Shown here: positions 1-7,194 of the stretch, piece after piece | How positions within the stretch are numbered: position 1 is the first letter of the stretch | Layout of the letters: every line of letters starts with the position of its first letter | Assembly: GCA_004376105.1 (NCBI GenBank) | Contig: SOKA01000027.1 | Coordinates: 1-18,884 of the forward strand | Direction of reading: 5' to 3' | DNA from: Dehalococcoidia bacterium | GTDB lineage: Bacteria; Chloroflexota; Dehalococcoidia; Dehalococcoidales; E44-bin46 | Length of the DNA stretch: 18,884 nucleotides | The notes under the pieces: generated by a model | Database searches by the model: none | What the model was told of the DNA's origin: nothing | What the model saw: only the letters and a program-made list of their open reading frames with translations | Made by a program: the position numbers and the translations under genes

Positions 1-434
1 ACATAGGTGCAATTATCAAAGGGATTGTGATTGTAAACGGGGAATCTGGCTAAGATCGCTTCACCAAGTTTCTTAACAAAACATAACCTATCCCCTGCCA
101 TATGAACGCCTGTGGCACAAATGAACTGAATCCTATTATCCGGAATGCCAGCCTCAGCCAGCTCTTCCAGAACAAAAGGCACTATCTCAGCCACCCTGGT
201 AACACGGGTCATGTCATCAAATATGATGACTACCTCATTCTTTCCTCTGGCAAGCTCCCTGATAGGTGGTGAGCCGCTCAGATTAGTTATGGCGACCTTA
301 ATTTCGTCTGGCTTCATAGCTGGACGGTCAAAACCAGCCATATTATAGACCTCCGCCTGCCAGCTATCAGGTAGAGGAAGCTCAAGTTCTTTGGTTCCAT
401 ACCAGGCTAGTTGAGGTAATCTAATGAGAGACAT
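1..434 (-). CDS. LarA/DUF2088-family protein (lactate racemase-like), N-terminal part
   Basis: The gene runs off the left edge, and 144 N-terminal residues are visible. The ATG at 434 follows a purine-rich GAGGGGAAGG ribosome site. Residues 71-77 read IFDDMTR and 107-111 read ATGVH, followed by an NHNP at 135-138. These match the N-terminal DUF2088 domain of LarA, where an Asp/Arg pair and a His sit near the active site (family knowledge). LarA uses a nickel-pincer nucleotide to racemise lactate. Many paralogues act on other 2-hydroxy acids or are uncharacterised, so the substrate is not known. The usual GTHR is GVHM here, which suggests a paralogue rather than true LarA. The C-terminal half, with further catalytic His and Lys residues, lies outside the window. 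The gene lies 80 nt downstream of the RAM-domain gene on the same strand and may be cotranscribed with it. Confidence 0.75.
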   Translation of the reverse strand, partial: MSLIRLPQLAWYGTKELELPLPDSWQAEVYNMAGFDRPAMKPDEIKVAITNLSGSPPIRELARGKNEVVIIFDDMTRVTRVAEIVPFVLEELAEAGIPDNRIQFICATGVHMAGDRLCFVKKLGEAILARFPVYNHNPFDNCTY

Positions 435-514
435 TCCTTCCCCTCTTCACGGTATCACCCCTCGACAAAGTCAGCCCTAACTTATTTGAATTTGAAATCA
501 AAAGGTGACCAGGG

Positions 515-754
515 TTAAGCGGCCCCTATTGTTAGGCAGGTTACTGTTCTGGTAATGCCAGCAATAGGATGAATTTTACCAGTAACTAAGTCACCAATAT
601 CGTTCAAGTTTTCCCCTTCTATTACGGCAATAATATCATAGGGTCCAGTTACAGTATCAACCGATTTCACTCCTTTTAGCTGACTGAGAGTGGCAACAAC
701 CTCCTTATTTCTACCTACCGCTGTTTCGATTAGAACAAAAGCCTTTGCTGTCAT
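515..754 (-). CDS. Stand-alone RAM domain protein (Lrp/AsnC ligand-binding domain)
   Basis: This is a 79-residue protein made only of the alpha-beta RAM fold that forms the effector-binding half of Lrp/AsnC regulators. There is no helix-turn-helix. Visible hallmarks are AFVLIET at the start, the central VDTVTGPYDIIA (about residues 32-43) containing the GPYD turn, and a final beta strand ending TCLTIGAA. The start is the ATG at 754. An in-frame GTG nine bases upstream at 763 lies inside the Shine-Dalgarno AGGAGGTG, so it is rejected. Members of this group bind amino acids as dimers or higher oligomers and may modulate full-length Lrp proteins or enzymes; that role is inferred. The gene lies upstream of the LarA-like gene and faces away from the trp operon, so amino-acid sensing is an attractive but untested link. 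Confidence 0.85.
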   Translation of the reverse strand: MTAKAFVLIETAVGRNKEVVATLSQLKGVKSVDTVTGPYDIIAVIEGENLNDIGDLVTGKIHPIAGITRTVTCLTIGAA

Positions 755-785
755 TGAATTCACCTCCTATCTACTGAGTTGCTAG

Positions 786-791
786 ATTATA
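786..791 (-). promoter_or_regulatory. Possible -10 element for the RAM-domain gene
   Basis: On the minus strand the sequence reads TATAAT exactly, about 32 bp upstream of the ATG and just upstream of AGGAGGTG, giving a short 5' leader of about 25 nt. No good -35 is found at 16-18 bp, and the TG pair upstream is one base off the extended -10 spacing. It is a candidate only; a second leftward promoter lies farther upstream at 1069-1098. Confidence 0.35.
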
Positions 792-1068
792 ATCAAAATT
801 TCATCAGAGCCCCCAGACAAATATAAATGCCACCCTCCACCGTTTGGAACAGGTGGCACACCATTCCGCGAGCAACTTTGAGGATACCTTATAAATTATC
901 GCTTCAAGCACCTTACAGACTCCCCAAAAAGAACAAACCAAAATTTGTATTGGATTCTAAACATCTTGAACAATATTTTTCCTTTCTTATCACCCCCTTT
1001 CATCAAGAGAATTAGTAATAACCCTTGGGGAGGTACTATCTAAGCAGCATGACCTATGATGGAATATT

Positions 1069-1098
1069 ATAATACCGTTAACTTTTGACATTTGTCAA
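1069..1098 (-). promoter_or_regulatory. Candidate leftward promoter overlapping the palindrome
   Basis: Read on the minus strand, a perfect -35 TTGACA (1098-1093) is followed after 18 bp by TATTAT (1074-1069), five of six matches to the -10 consensus. It points toward the RAM and LarA-like genes and would give a leader of about 300 nt. The -35 lies inside the 24-bp palindrome, so a repressor bound there could block it. Confidence 0.4.
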
Positions 1099-1103
1099 AA
1101 GTT
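1080..1103. promoter_or_regulatory. 24-bp palindrome, possible operator
   Basis: AACTTTTGACA, then TT, then TGTCAAAAGTT: both 11-base arms match exactly with a two-base centre. No T tract follows on either side, so a terminator is unlikely. The position, between two divergently transcribed units and 55 bp upstream of the trp -35, fits a binding site for a dimeric regulator. The regulator is unknown. Confidence 0.5.
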
Positions 1104-1157
1104 GTCTGAGTAACCATCACCACTAAGCCCACAAATATCTGTCACTTTTATAGGCTA

Positions 1158-1186
1158 TTGACAAATAATCAATATTATGTTACATT
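1158..1186 (+). promoter_or_regulatory. Promoter of the trp operon
   Basis: A perfect -35 TTGACA (1158-1163), a 17-bp spacer and the -10 TACATT (1181-1186, four of six matches) predict a start near 1193, just ahead of the T-box leader. Spacing and position both fit a sigma-70-type promoter. Confidence 0.7.
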
Positions 1187-1194
1187 TTTACCCA

Positions 1195-1520
1195 ATAGAA
1201 TAAAGTAAAGGCTGTGAACAAGACTAGTAGGCTTCAAGCGAGGCACAGAGAGTCGGGTAAGGTGTGAGCCGATGCTGGCGCAGAAGTTGAATGGACTTGG
1301 GAGCCGCAAGCTGAAAGTTGCTAAATTGGCAAATAAGTAGGCTTTGTCGCCAGGGAAGCGTTATCAAATCCCAGGGTATTGAGGTAAATATTTTAATTTT
1401 ATACTATAGCCTCTGTACCTGACAGAGATAGCCTTTAACTCCGATGTGTGGAGTTGGCTAAGAAGGGTGGTACCGCGGAAGTGAGTCTCCCGCCCCTTTG
1501 AGGGATGGGAGACTTTTTTA
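1195..1520 (+). promoter_or_regulatory. T-box leader with tryptophan (UGG) specifier
   Basis: The leader senses the charging of tRNA-Trp. Stem I can be paired by eye: CAAG (1216-1219 region) with CTTG just after the specifier, GGCTTC with GAAGTT, and GCG with CGC. The conserved AGAGAG lies near 1248. The specifier loop reads GAATGGAC at 1289-1296, placing the codon UGG at 1292-1294, which matches the operon it controls. A strong hairpin, TAGCC/AACTCC with GGAGTT/GGCTA, spans 1429-1460. The T-box AAGGGTGGTACCGCGG starts at 1463. In the antiterminator, AAGGG (1463-1467) pairs with CCCTT (1494-1498) and GCGG (1475-1478) with CCGC (1490-1493), leaving the bulge TGGTACC to bind the tRNA acceptor end. 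This is mutually exclusive with the terminator at 1484-1514. Confidence 0.95.
1484..1519 (+). terminator. T-box attenuator terminator
   Basis: AGTCTCCC (1484-1491) pairs with GGGAGACT (1507-1514) in a perfect 8-bp stem followed by six T residues (1514-1519). Its left arm shares bases with the antiterminator stem, which is the standard T-box switch. It should stop transcription before trpE when tRNA-Trp is charged. Confidence 0.92.
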
Positions 1521-1549
1521 TTACCCTTTATGGCTAAGGAGATAACAAC

Positions 1550-2995
1550 ATGTATTATCCAACACTGAACGAGGTTCGCCGGCTGAAGAAATATGGCAAT
1601 CTGGTGCCAGTTTACCAGGAGATTATGGCCGATTTGGAAACACCCGTATCGGCTTATCTCAAGATAGCCCGTGGTAACTACTCCTTCCTCTTAGAGAGTG
1701 TTGAGGGTGGGGAGCATCTAGCCCGCTATAGTTTCATTGGTACTGAGCCTTCTCTTATCCTCAAGGCAAGAGACGAGAGTCCCATTGACCCCTTACTCCT
1801 AATAGAGAAGAAGTTCAGCAAGTTCCGGCTGGCACCGATTGCTGGCTTGCCCCGGTTCCACGGTGGAATGGTCGGCTATCTGGGCTACGAGGTTGCCCGC
1901 TACTTTGAGAGATTACCCTCCCCTGACCACGACCCACTGGGTCTTCCCGAATTCATGCTAATGCTAGCTGATACCCTGCTTATCTTCGATCACCTCACCC
2001 GTAAAATTAAGATTGTCTCTCATGCCTACCTTGATGGTGATGTTGACACAGCATATCTTCAGGCAACCCACAAGATTGACAGTCTAGTGGACAGGCTGGG
2101 ACAACCGGTCCCCCTTGAGGCTTCGCCGGTGATTCCAACCCCACGGTCTCCAGTATCATCAAACCTTTCTCAGGCAGAGTTTGAGTCTAGAGTATCTCAA
2201 GCCAAGGATTATATCTATGCTGGCGATGTAATCCAAGTTGTCTTATCCCAGCGGCTTGCCCAGCCAACAAGTGCCAGCCCCTTCGCCATATATCGGGCAT
2301 TGCGCTCTCTCAACCCCTCCCCCTATATGTACTATCTCCAGTTAGGTGACTTCCACCTCGTAGGAGCCTCTCCCGAGCTTCTGGTGCGGGTAGAGGATGG
2401 GATGGTATCTAACCACCCCATTGCCGGCACTCGTCCCCGGGGCAAGAGTGCTGCCCAAGACCTGGCTCTGGAAGAGGAACTCAGGAATGATGAGAAGGAG
2501 CGCGCTGAACACATTATGCTAGTTGACTTGGGCCGTAATGATATCGGACGGGTCAGTGAGCCAGGCACAGTTGAGGTAACCCAGCTTATAGATGTGGAAC
2601 GCTACTCCCATGTTATGCACTTGGTATCCCATATTCAGGGGAAATTGAGAGCCGGGCTTTCCCAGTTTGATGCCCTGCGTGCCTGCTTTCCCGCTGGTAC
2701 AGTTTCTGGTGCTCCCAAGATTCGGGCTATGGAAATTATCGCCGAGCTAGAGCCAGATAAGAGGGGACCCTATGCCGGGGCAGTGGGCTACTTCGACTTC
2801 TCAGGGAATCTGGATACTGCTATCACTATCCGCACCACTGTTATCACTAACGGCATTGCCTATATCCAGGCAGGAGCTGGCATTGTCGCTGATAGTATTC
2901 CTGAGCGTGAATATCAGGAAAGCCTAAGTAAAGCCCAGGCATTACTCACTGCTATTGAGCAGACGGAGGCTAATTATGCTCCTACTAATAGATAA
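1550..2995 (+). CDS. trpE: Anthranilate synthase component I
   Basis: With TrpG this enzyme converts chorismate and glutamine-derived ammonia to anthranilate, the first committed step to tryptophan. The 481-residue length is normal for the family. The N-terminal half carries LLES at 47-50, the motif in which tryptophan binds for feedback inhibition. The chorismate-binding half shows IAGTRPRG at 291-298, VERYSHVMHLVSHIQG at 349-364, the FPAGTVSGAPKIRAME block at 380-395 and QAGAGIVADS at 440-449. The ATG at 1550 is preceded by AAGGAG (1536-1541). It is the first gene after the T-box attenuator, so its expression should depend on uncharged tRNA-Trp. The protein contains no tryptophan. It overlaps trpG by 20 nt. 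Because both the tryptophan-site motif and the trpG partner are present, isochorismate or aminodeoxychorismate synthase is unlikely. Confidence 0.97.
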   Translation: MYYPTLNEVRRLKKYGNLVPVYQEIMADLETPVSAYLKIARGNYSFLLESVEGGEHLARYSFIGTEPSLILKARDESPIDPLLLIEKKFSKFRLAPIAGLPRFHGGMVGYLGYEVARYFERLPSPDHDPLGLPEFMLMLADTLLIFDHLTRKIKIVSHAYLDGDVDTAYLQATHKIDSLVDRLGQPVPLEASPVIPTPRSPVSSNLSQAEFESRVSQAKDYIYAGDVIQVVLSQRLAQPTSASPFAIYRALRSLNPSPYMYYLQLGDFHLVGASPELLVRVEDGMVSNHPIAGTRPRGKSAAQDLALEEELRNDEKERAEHIMLVDLGRNDIGRVSEPGTVEVTQLIDVERYSHVMHLVSHIQGKLRAGLSQFDALRACFPAGTVSGAPKIRAMEIIAELEPDKRGPYAGAVGYFDFSGNLDTAITIRTTVITNGIAYIQAGAGIVADSIPEREYQESLSKAQALLTAIEQTEANYAPTNR

Positions 2996-3557
2996 CTATG
3001 ACAGCTTTGCCTATAATCTCTTCCAGTACCTCAGCGAGCTGGGAGAGGAGGTATGGGTGGTTCGTAACGACCGGGTGAGCCTAGGTGAAATCGAGACAAG
3101 GTCACCCCAGCGTATTGTTATCTCGCCCGGCCCAGGCACCCCAGAGCATGCTGGCATCTCCAATAATGTTATCCGCCACTTTGGGAATCGGCTTCCTATC
3201 CTCGGCGTCTGCCTCGGTCACCAGTGCATCGGCTATAGCTACGGAGCTAGGGTTGACCGCGCCAGTGAAATCAAGCATGGCAAGTCATCGCTTATCTACC
3301 ATGACGGTAAGGGGCTCCTTATTGGACTCCCCAATCCCTTCCCTGCCATCCGCTATCATTCCTTAGCCGTAATGGGTGATGACTTGCCCGATTGCCTTGA
3401 GGTTACTGCCTGGACATCAAACGGCATAATTATGGGACTGCGCCACCGCAAGTTTCCCGTAGAGGGAGTCCAGTTCCACCCCGAATCTATCATGACTGAG
3501 GTGGGCAAGGACTTACTCAAGAATTTTCTAAATCAGAAGGACACCAATGATTCGTGA
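2976..3557 (+). CDS. trpG: Anthranilate synthase component II (glutamine amidotransferase)
   Basis: This class I glutamine amidotransferase of 193 residues supplies ammonia to TrpE. The catalytic triad is readable: Cys79 in ILGVCLGHQ, with His168 and Glu170 in VQFHPES. The oxyanion region PGPGTP lies at 51-56 and HGKSS at 101-105, as in TrpG/PabA proteins. I chose the ATG at 2976 because the protein then begins MLLLIDNYDSF like its relatives and a GGAGG lies at 2965-2969; an in-frame TTG at 2955 would add seven atypical residues. It starts 20 nt inside trpE and ends 11 nt inside trpD, which suggests coupled translation. Dual use in folate synthesis (as in TrpG/PabA) is possible, since no pabA is visible. 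Confidence 0.96.
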   Translation: MLLLIDNYDSFAYNLFQYLSELGEEVWVVRNDRVSLGEIETRSPQRIVISPGPGTPEHAGISNNVIRHFGNRLPILGVCLGHQCIGYSYGARVDRASEIKHGKSSLIYHDGKGLLIGLPNPFPAIRYHSLAVMGDDLPDCLEVTAWTSNGIIMGLRHRKFPVEGVQFHPESIMTEVGKDLLKNFLNQKDTNDS

Positions 3558-4563
3558 AGCTATTGAAGCCTTAGTTTCTGGTCACTCGCTTACCTTTGAG
3601 CAAGCAATGAGGGTAATGGAGGAAATAATGAGTGGTGAGGCAACCTCGTCTCAGATTGCTGCCTTTATTACCGGGCTGCGAATCAAAGGGGAGACAGTAG
3701 ATGAGATTGCTGGATTGGCAAGCGTCATGCGGGCTAAGGCAATCCCAGTAGTAGTAACCCCGCCGGTAATCGATACCTGTGGCACCGGAGGTGACAACTC
3801 CTCCAGCTTTAATATCTCCACTGCCGCCGCCTTTATTGCTGCCGGCTCAGGGCTCAAGGTAGCCAAACACGGCAACCGAGCGATGAGCAGCCATTGTGGC
3901 AGTGCCGATGTCCTTGAAGCATCTGGGGTTAAGATTGACCTCGGGGCTGAAGCAGTAGCTAAGTGCCTGGAGACAATAGGTATTGGCTTTATGTTTGCCC
4001 CCATCTTCCACCCGGCGATGAAGTATGCTACTGCCCCCCGCCGTGAGATTGGAATCCGCACCGTATTTAACATCCTGGGACCCCTGACCAACCCCGCCCG
4101 CGCTGAGTTCCAGGTTATCGGTGTTCCTACCACGGAGCTAGGAGAAAAGATTGCTCTCGTCCTGCACCGCCTAGACATCAAGCACGCCCTGGTAGTGCAT
4201 GGCATAGACGGTATGGATGAAATCTCAATTACCGGCAGGTCACTGGTGTGGGAGGTTAACCAACAGGGGGTATTGCCTCCCTATGAAGTTTCCCCGCAGT
4301 ATTTTGGCTTCGGGGAGGCAAATCTCACAGAAATTAAGGGTGGGACGCCTGAAGATAATGCCCAAATACTACGCTGCATCCTGAACGGAGACCGAGGACC
4401 GAGGCGGGATGTAGTAGTTATGAATGCGGCAGCAGCATTGGTCGCCGGCAACCGAGCATCAGACCTCAATGAGGGTGCTCGTATTGCCGAAGAGGCGATT
4501 GACAGTGGACGAGCCCTGGAAAAACTTGACGCCCTGGTCAGGCTCAGTCAGAGCCTGAGTTAG
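3547..4563 (+). CDS. trpD: Anthranilate phosphoribosyltransferase
   Basis: TrpD joins anthranilate to phosphoribosyl pyrophosphate to give phosphoribosyl-anthranilate. The length of 338 residues is typical for the stand-alone form. The PRPP-binding GTGGD is at 79-83, followed by NSSSFNIST, and KHGNR is at 107-111 in KHGNRAMSSHCGSADVLEA. The anthranilate-site segment has APIFHPAMK at 151-159 and RREIGIRTVFNILGPLTNP at 165-183. A metal-binding DGMDEIS follows later. The ATG at 3547 sits 11 nt before the trpG stop, with GAAGGA just upstream. The third enzyme in the operon, it hands its product to TrpF. A thymidine-phosphorylase-like function is excluded by the TrpD-specific motifs and context. 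Confidence 0.97.
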   Translation: MIREAIEALVSGHSLTFEQAMRVMEEIMSGEATSSQIAAFITGLRIKGETVDEIAGLASVMRAKAIPVVVTPPVIDTCGTGGDNSSSFNISTAAAFIAAGSGLKVAKHGNRAMSSHCGSADVLEASGVKIDLGAEAVAKCLETIGIGFMFAPIFHPAMKYATAPRREIGIRTVFNILGPLTNPARAEFQVIGVPTTELGEKIALVLHRLDIKHALVVHGIDGMDEISITGRSLVWEVNQQGVLPPYEVSPQYFGFGEANLTEIKGGTPEDNAQILRCILNGDRGPRRDVVVMNAAAALVAGNRASDLNEGARIAEEAIDSGRALEKLDALVRLSQSLS

Positions 4564-4581
4564 ACTTACCCGGGAAAAGAA

Positions 4582-5349
4582 ATGCTAAATAGAATTATTA
4601 CTCAAAAAAGGGAAGAGGTTGAGCAAAGAAAGAAGAGCATGCCCCTATCCTGCCTGAAGGAGCGTATTGCCCAGCGGGAGGCACCTCTTGATTTTGCTCT
4701 TGCCCTTGATGATGCCCACACCCGGTTGATTGCTGAGGTAAAACGAGCATCCCCGTCACGAGGGGTCCTCTGCCCCAATTTTAACCCTGTTGAGCTAGCC
4801 AAAAAATATGCTCAAGGTGGTGCTGCTGCTATCTCAGTGCTAACCGAGGCAAACTACTTTGAAGGCAGCATCGACCACCTGGCAGCAATCAGACAGGAAA
4901 GCCGTCTTCCCCTACTGAGGAAAGATTTTATCTTCGACCCATACCAGATATATGAATCCCGTGCTTACGGTGCCGACGCCCTGTTACTAATAGTGGCCAT
5001 CTTGAGCCAGGAACAGCTTGAGGAACTTCTTGCACTGAGCCACAACCTCGGTCTAAGGTGTCTGGTTGAAGTTCACAGCCAAGGCGAGGTAGAAAGGGCA
5101 CTCCGCAGCCAAGCCAAAATCATTGGCATCAATAACCGAGACCTCAGCACCTTTACTATCGACGTTAACACAACCCGCCGATTACTGCCTCTTATTCCAC
5201 GAGGAAGAATTGTAGTTAGTGAAAGTGGTATCAGCAGCCGGAGTGACGTCGAAAAGCTGAAGAGGTGGGGGGTTAATGCTGTGTTGGTGGGCGAGGCTCT
5301 AGTTACTGCCGGTGATATTGTGACCAAAGTGAGGGAGCTAATAATATGA
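4582..5349 (+). CDS. trpC: Indole-3-glycerol phosphate synthase
   Basis: TrpC closes the indole ring from carboxyphenylamino-deoxyribulose phosphate with loss of CO2 and water. It is a 255-residue beta-alpha barrel, not fused to TrpF as in enterobacteria. The catalytic set is visible in order: Glu52 and Lys54 in IAEVKRASPSRG, Lys114 in LLRKDFIFD, Glu163 in LVEVHS, Asn184 in GINNRDL, and Glu214-Ser215 in VVSESGIS. The phosphate-binding end reads AVLVGEALV. It is separated from trpD by 18 nt, the widest gap among trpE to trpA, and its ribosome site (GGGAAAAG) is weak. Its stop overlaps the trpF start as ATGA. Confidence 0.96.
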   Translation: MLNRIITQKREEVEQRKKSMPLSCLKERIAQREAPLDFALALDDAHTRLIAEVKRASPSRGVLCPNFNPVELAKKYAQGGAAAISVLTEANYFEGSIDHLAAIRQESRLPLLRKDFIFDPYQIYESRAYGADALLLIVAILSQEQLEELLALSHNLGLRCLVEVHSQGEVERALRSQAKIIGINNRDLSTFTIDVNTTRRLLPLIPRGRIVVSESGISSRSDVEKLKRWGVNAVLVGEALVTAGDIVTKVRELII

Positions 5350-6005
5350 CCCGAGTCAAGATTTGTGGGATTAAAGAAAAGGCTCACGCCTTAGCCGTAA
5401 TTGAAGCCGGGGGCGACTTTATCGGGCTAGTCTTTGCTCCCAGTCAGCGGCAGGTGACCCCTGTCCAGGCACGCCAGATAGTTAGCGCCGTCAAGAGCTG
5501 CAGTAATGCTACAGGCGTGGTTGGCGTTTTTGTCAATATGCCAGCCCCCGAGGTAAATATGATTGCCAATTCCTGCAATCTGGACTGGGTTCAGCTAAGT
5601 GGTGATGAGCCCTGGGAGTATTGTCGCCAGATTACCAAGCCACTAATTAAGGCGGTTCGGATAAGACAGGGGCAACGCCCTGAGCAAATCTGCACCAATT
5701 TGGCTACCGGGGCAAGGATACTCTCCAGCCATGAGTATCTCTACCTCCTTGACTCCCAGATCAAAGGCAAGTATGGTGGAACAGGAATAACCTCTGACTG
5801 GAGCTTGGCTCGGCAGGTAGCGGAACAATTCCCGGTGATTATGGCCGGTGGTCTTACCCCGGAGAATGTAGCTCAGGCAATTGAGATGGTGGCACCATGG
5901 GGAGTGGATGTTTCCTCTGGTGTGGAAGTAGGCGGAGTCAAGGATATAGTCAAAATCAGGGCTTTCATTGAAGCGGTAAGGAGAGTAGATGACAGCAAAA
6001 GATAG
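5346..6005 (+). CDS. trpF: Phosphoribosylanthranilate isomerase
   Basis: TrpF performs the Amadori rearrangement that yields the substrate of TrpC. At 219 residues it is slightly above the usual 200-210. The general base Cys7 lies in VKICGIK and the general acid Asp136 in LYLLDSQIKGKYGGTG. The phosphate-binding loops AGGLTPENV (167-175) and GVDVSSGVE (186-194) complete the barrel. The start overlaps the trpC stop by four bases (ATGA), a typical re-initiation arrangement. It ends 17 nt inside trpB. The protein has four of the nine tryptophans found in TrpE to TrpA. Confidence 0.95.
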   Translation: MTRVKICGIKEKAHALAVIEAGGDFIGLVFAPSQRQVTPVQARQIVSAVKSCSNATGVVGVFVNMPAPEVNMIANSCNLDWVQLSGDEPWEYCRQITKPLIKAVRIRQGQRPEQICTNLATGARILSSHEYLYLLDSQIKGKYGGTGITSDWSLARQVAEQFPVIMAGGLTPENVAQAIEMVAPWGVDVSSGVEVGGVKDIVKIRAFIEAVRRVDDSKR

Positions 6006-7194
6006 GCAGTTACCCGATTCCCGTGGTTACTTCGGGCAGTTTGGTGGCAAGTTTGTCCCCGAGACACTAATGTCAGCCCTTTATGAGCTAGAGCAAGCTT
6101 ACCTTGATGCTCACGCTGACCCGGGGTTCCAACAGCAATACCACCAGTTGTGCCGAGAGTATAGCGGTCGCCCTACCCCCCTATACCCAGCTCAACAACT
6201 CTCAGCAAAAATAGGTGGAGCCACCATCCTACTGAAGCGTGAAGACCTGGCTCACACCGGGGCTCACAAGATTAATAACGCCCTAGGTCAAGGGCTACTG
6301 GCTAAACGCATGGGGAAAACACGAATCATTGCTGAGACCGGGGCTGGTCAACACGGGGTAGCTGTGGCTACAGTATGCGCCATGCTAAGTCTCAATTGCA
6401 TCATATATATGGGTGACGAGGATATCCAACGCCAATCATCCAATGTCTTCCGAATGAAACTACTGCGTGCTGAGGTGCGCCCCGTATCCTCAGGCAGCCG
6501 CACTCTAAAGGATGCTATCAACGAAACTATCCGGGATTGGGTAACCAACATCCACAATACCTACTACCTTCTTGGCTCAGTGGTGGGTCCCCACCCCTAT
6601 CCCATGATTGTCCGCGACTTTCAATCGATAATTGGGCAGGAAACAAAAGAGCAGGTCATGACTATGTATCACCGCCTGCCTGACTACCTAGTCGCCTGCG
6701 TCGGCGGCGGTAGCAATGCCATGGGTCTGTTTCACCCCTTTTTCCACGAAAAAGGTGTCAAGTTCATTGGTGTTGAAGCTGGCGGGCAAGGTCTAGAGAC
6801 CGGTCATCATGCCGCCTCGTTAGTAGCCGGAAGGACTGGTGTGTTACATGGAACTAAGTCACAACTGTTGCAGGACAAGAGCGGCCAGATACTGGTAACC
6901 CACAGTATTGCCCCAGGGCTGGATTATCCCGGGGTAGGACCTGAGCATAGTTACTATAAAGATATAGGTCGTGCTACCTATGTGGCAGTTACTGATGCCC
7001 AAGCACTAGAAGGCTTCAGGCTCCTGTGCGACACCGAGGGGATAATTCCGGCACTCGAACCAGCCCATGCTATCTATTATGCAGCTAAACTAGCCGCCGA
7101 TTTGCCTCAGAACCAGCTTATAGTTATCAACCTTTCAGGTCGAGGCGATAAGGACCTAGACATCGTGGCTAAAGCAATAGGAATGGACTTATGA
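5989..7194 (+). CDS. trpB: Tryptophan synthase beta chain (TrpB1 type)
   Basis: This PLP enzyme condenses indole with serine to make tryptophan, in a complex with TrpA. It has 401 residues, typical for the major TrpB1 group. PLP is held by Lys94 in HTGAHKINNALGQ, with the catalytic Glu116 in AETGAGQHG. The phosphate loop is CVGGGSNAMG, and the C-terminal cofactor-contact motif is NLSGRGDKD. LDYPGVGPEHSYYKD is the family region facing TrpA and the COMM domain. The ATG at 5989 follows AAGGAG and lies inside trpF by 17 nt. It overlaps trpA by four bases. A second, divergent beta subunit follows trpA, so tryptophan synthase activity may be shared between the two. Confidence 0.97.
   Translation: MTAKDRQLPDSRGYFGQFGGKFVPETLMSALYELEQAYLDAHADPGFQQQYHQLCREYSGRPTPLYPAQQLSAKIGGATILLKREDLAHTGAHKINNALGQGLLAKRMGKTRIIAETGAGQHGVAVATVCAMLSLNCIIYMGDEDIQRQSSNVFRMKLLRAEVRPVSSGSRTLKDAINETIRDWVTNIHNTYYLLGSVVGPHPYPMIVRDFQSIIGQETKEQVMTMYHRLPDYLVACVGGGSNAMGLFHPFFHEKGVKFIGVEAGGQGLETGHHAASLVAGRTGVLHGTKSQLLQDKSGQILVTHSIAPGLDYPGVGPEHSYYKDIGRATYVAVTDAQALEGFRLLCDTEGIIPALEPAHAIYYAAKLAADLPQNQLIVINLSGRGDKDLDIVAKAIGMDL

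Larger units (their letters stand above)
755..1157. other. Gene-free divergent control region
   Basis: No convincing gene is seen here. The stretch is AT-rich and lies between the leftward RAM gene and the rightward trp operon. It holds a short inverted repeat TGCCACC/GGTGGCA (828-834/852-858, 17-nt loop, no T tract), a 24-bp palindrome at 1080-1103 and candidate leftward promoter elements. A 62-codon plus-strand frame at 827-1015 has no ribosome site and an unconvincing composition. Confidence 0.6.

Noticed and set aside
828..858. Inverted repeat TGCCACC/GGTGGCA
   Set aside because: Seven-base arms, a 17-base loop and no T tract; too weak to call a terminator or operator.
827..1015. 62-codon open frame on the plus strand in the control region
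   Set aside because: It has no ribosome site, no recognisable motif and a composition like random AT-rich sequence, and it crosses a hairpin.
2955..2975. Upstream TTG start for trpG
   Set aside because: It would add seven residues not seen in TrpG proteins; the ATG at 2976 has a good GGAGG.
3651..4205. 184-codon frame on the minus strand
   Set aside because: It lies entirely inside trpD and its translation has no family features; trpD is certain.
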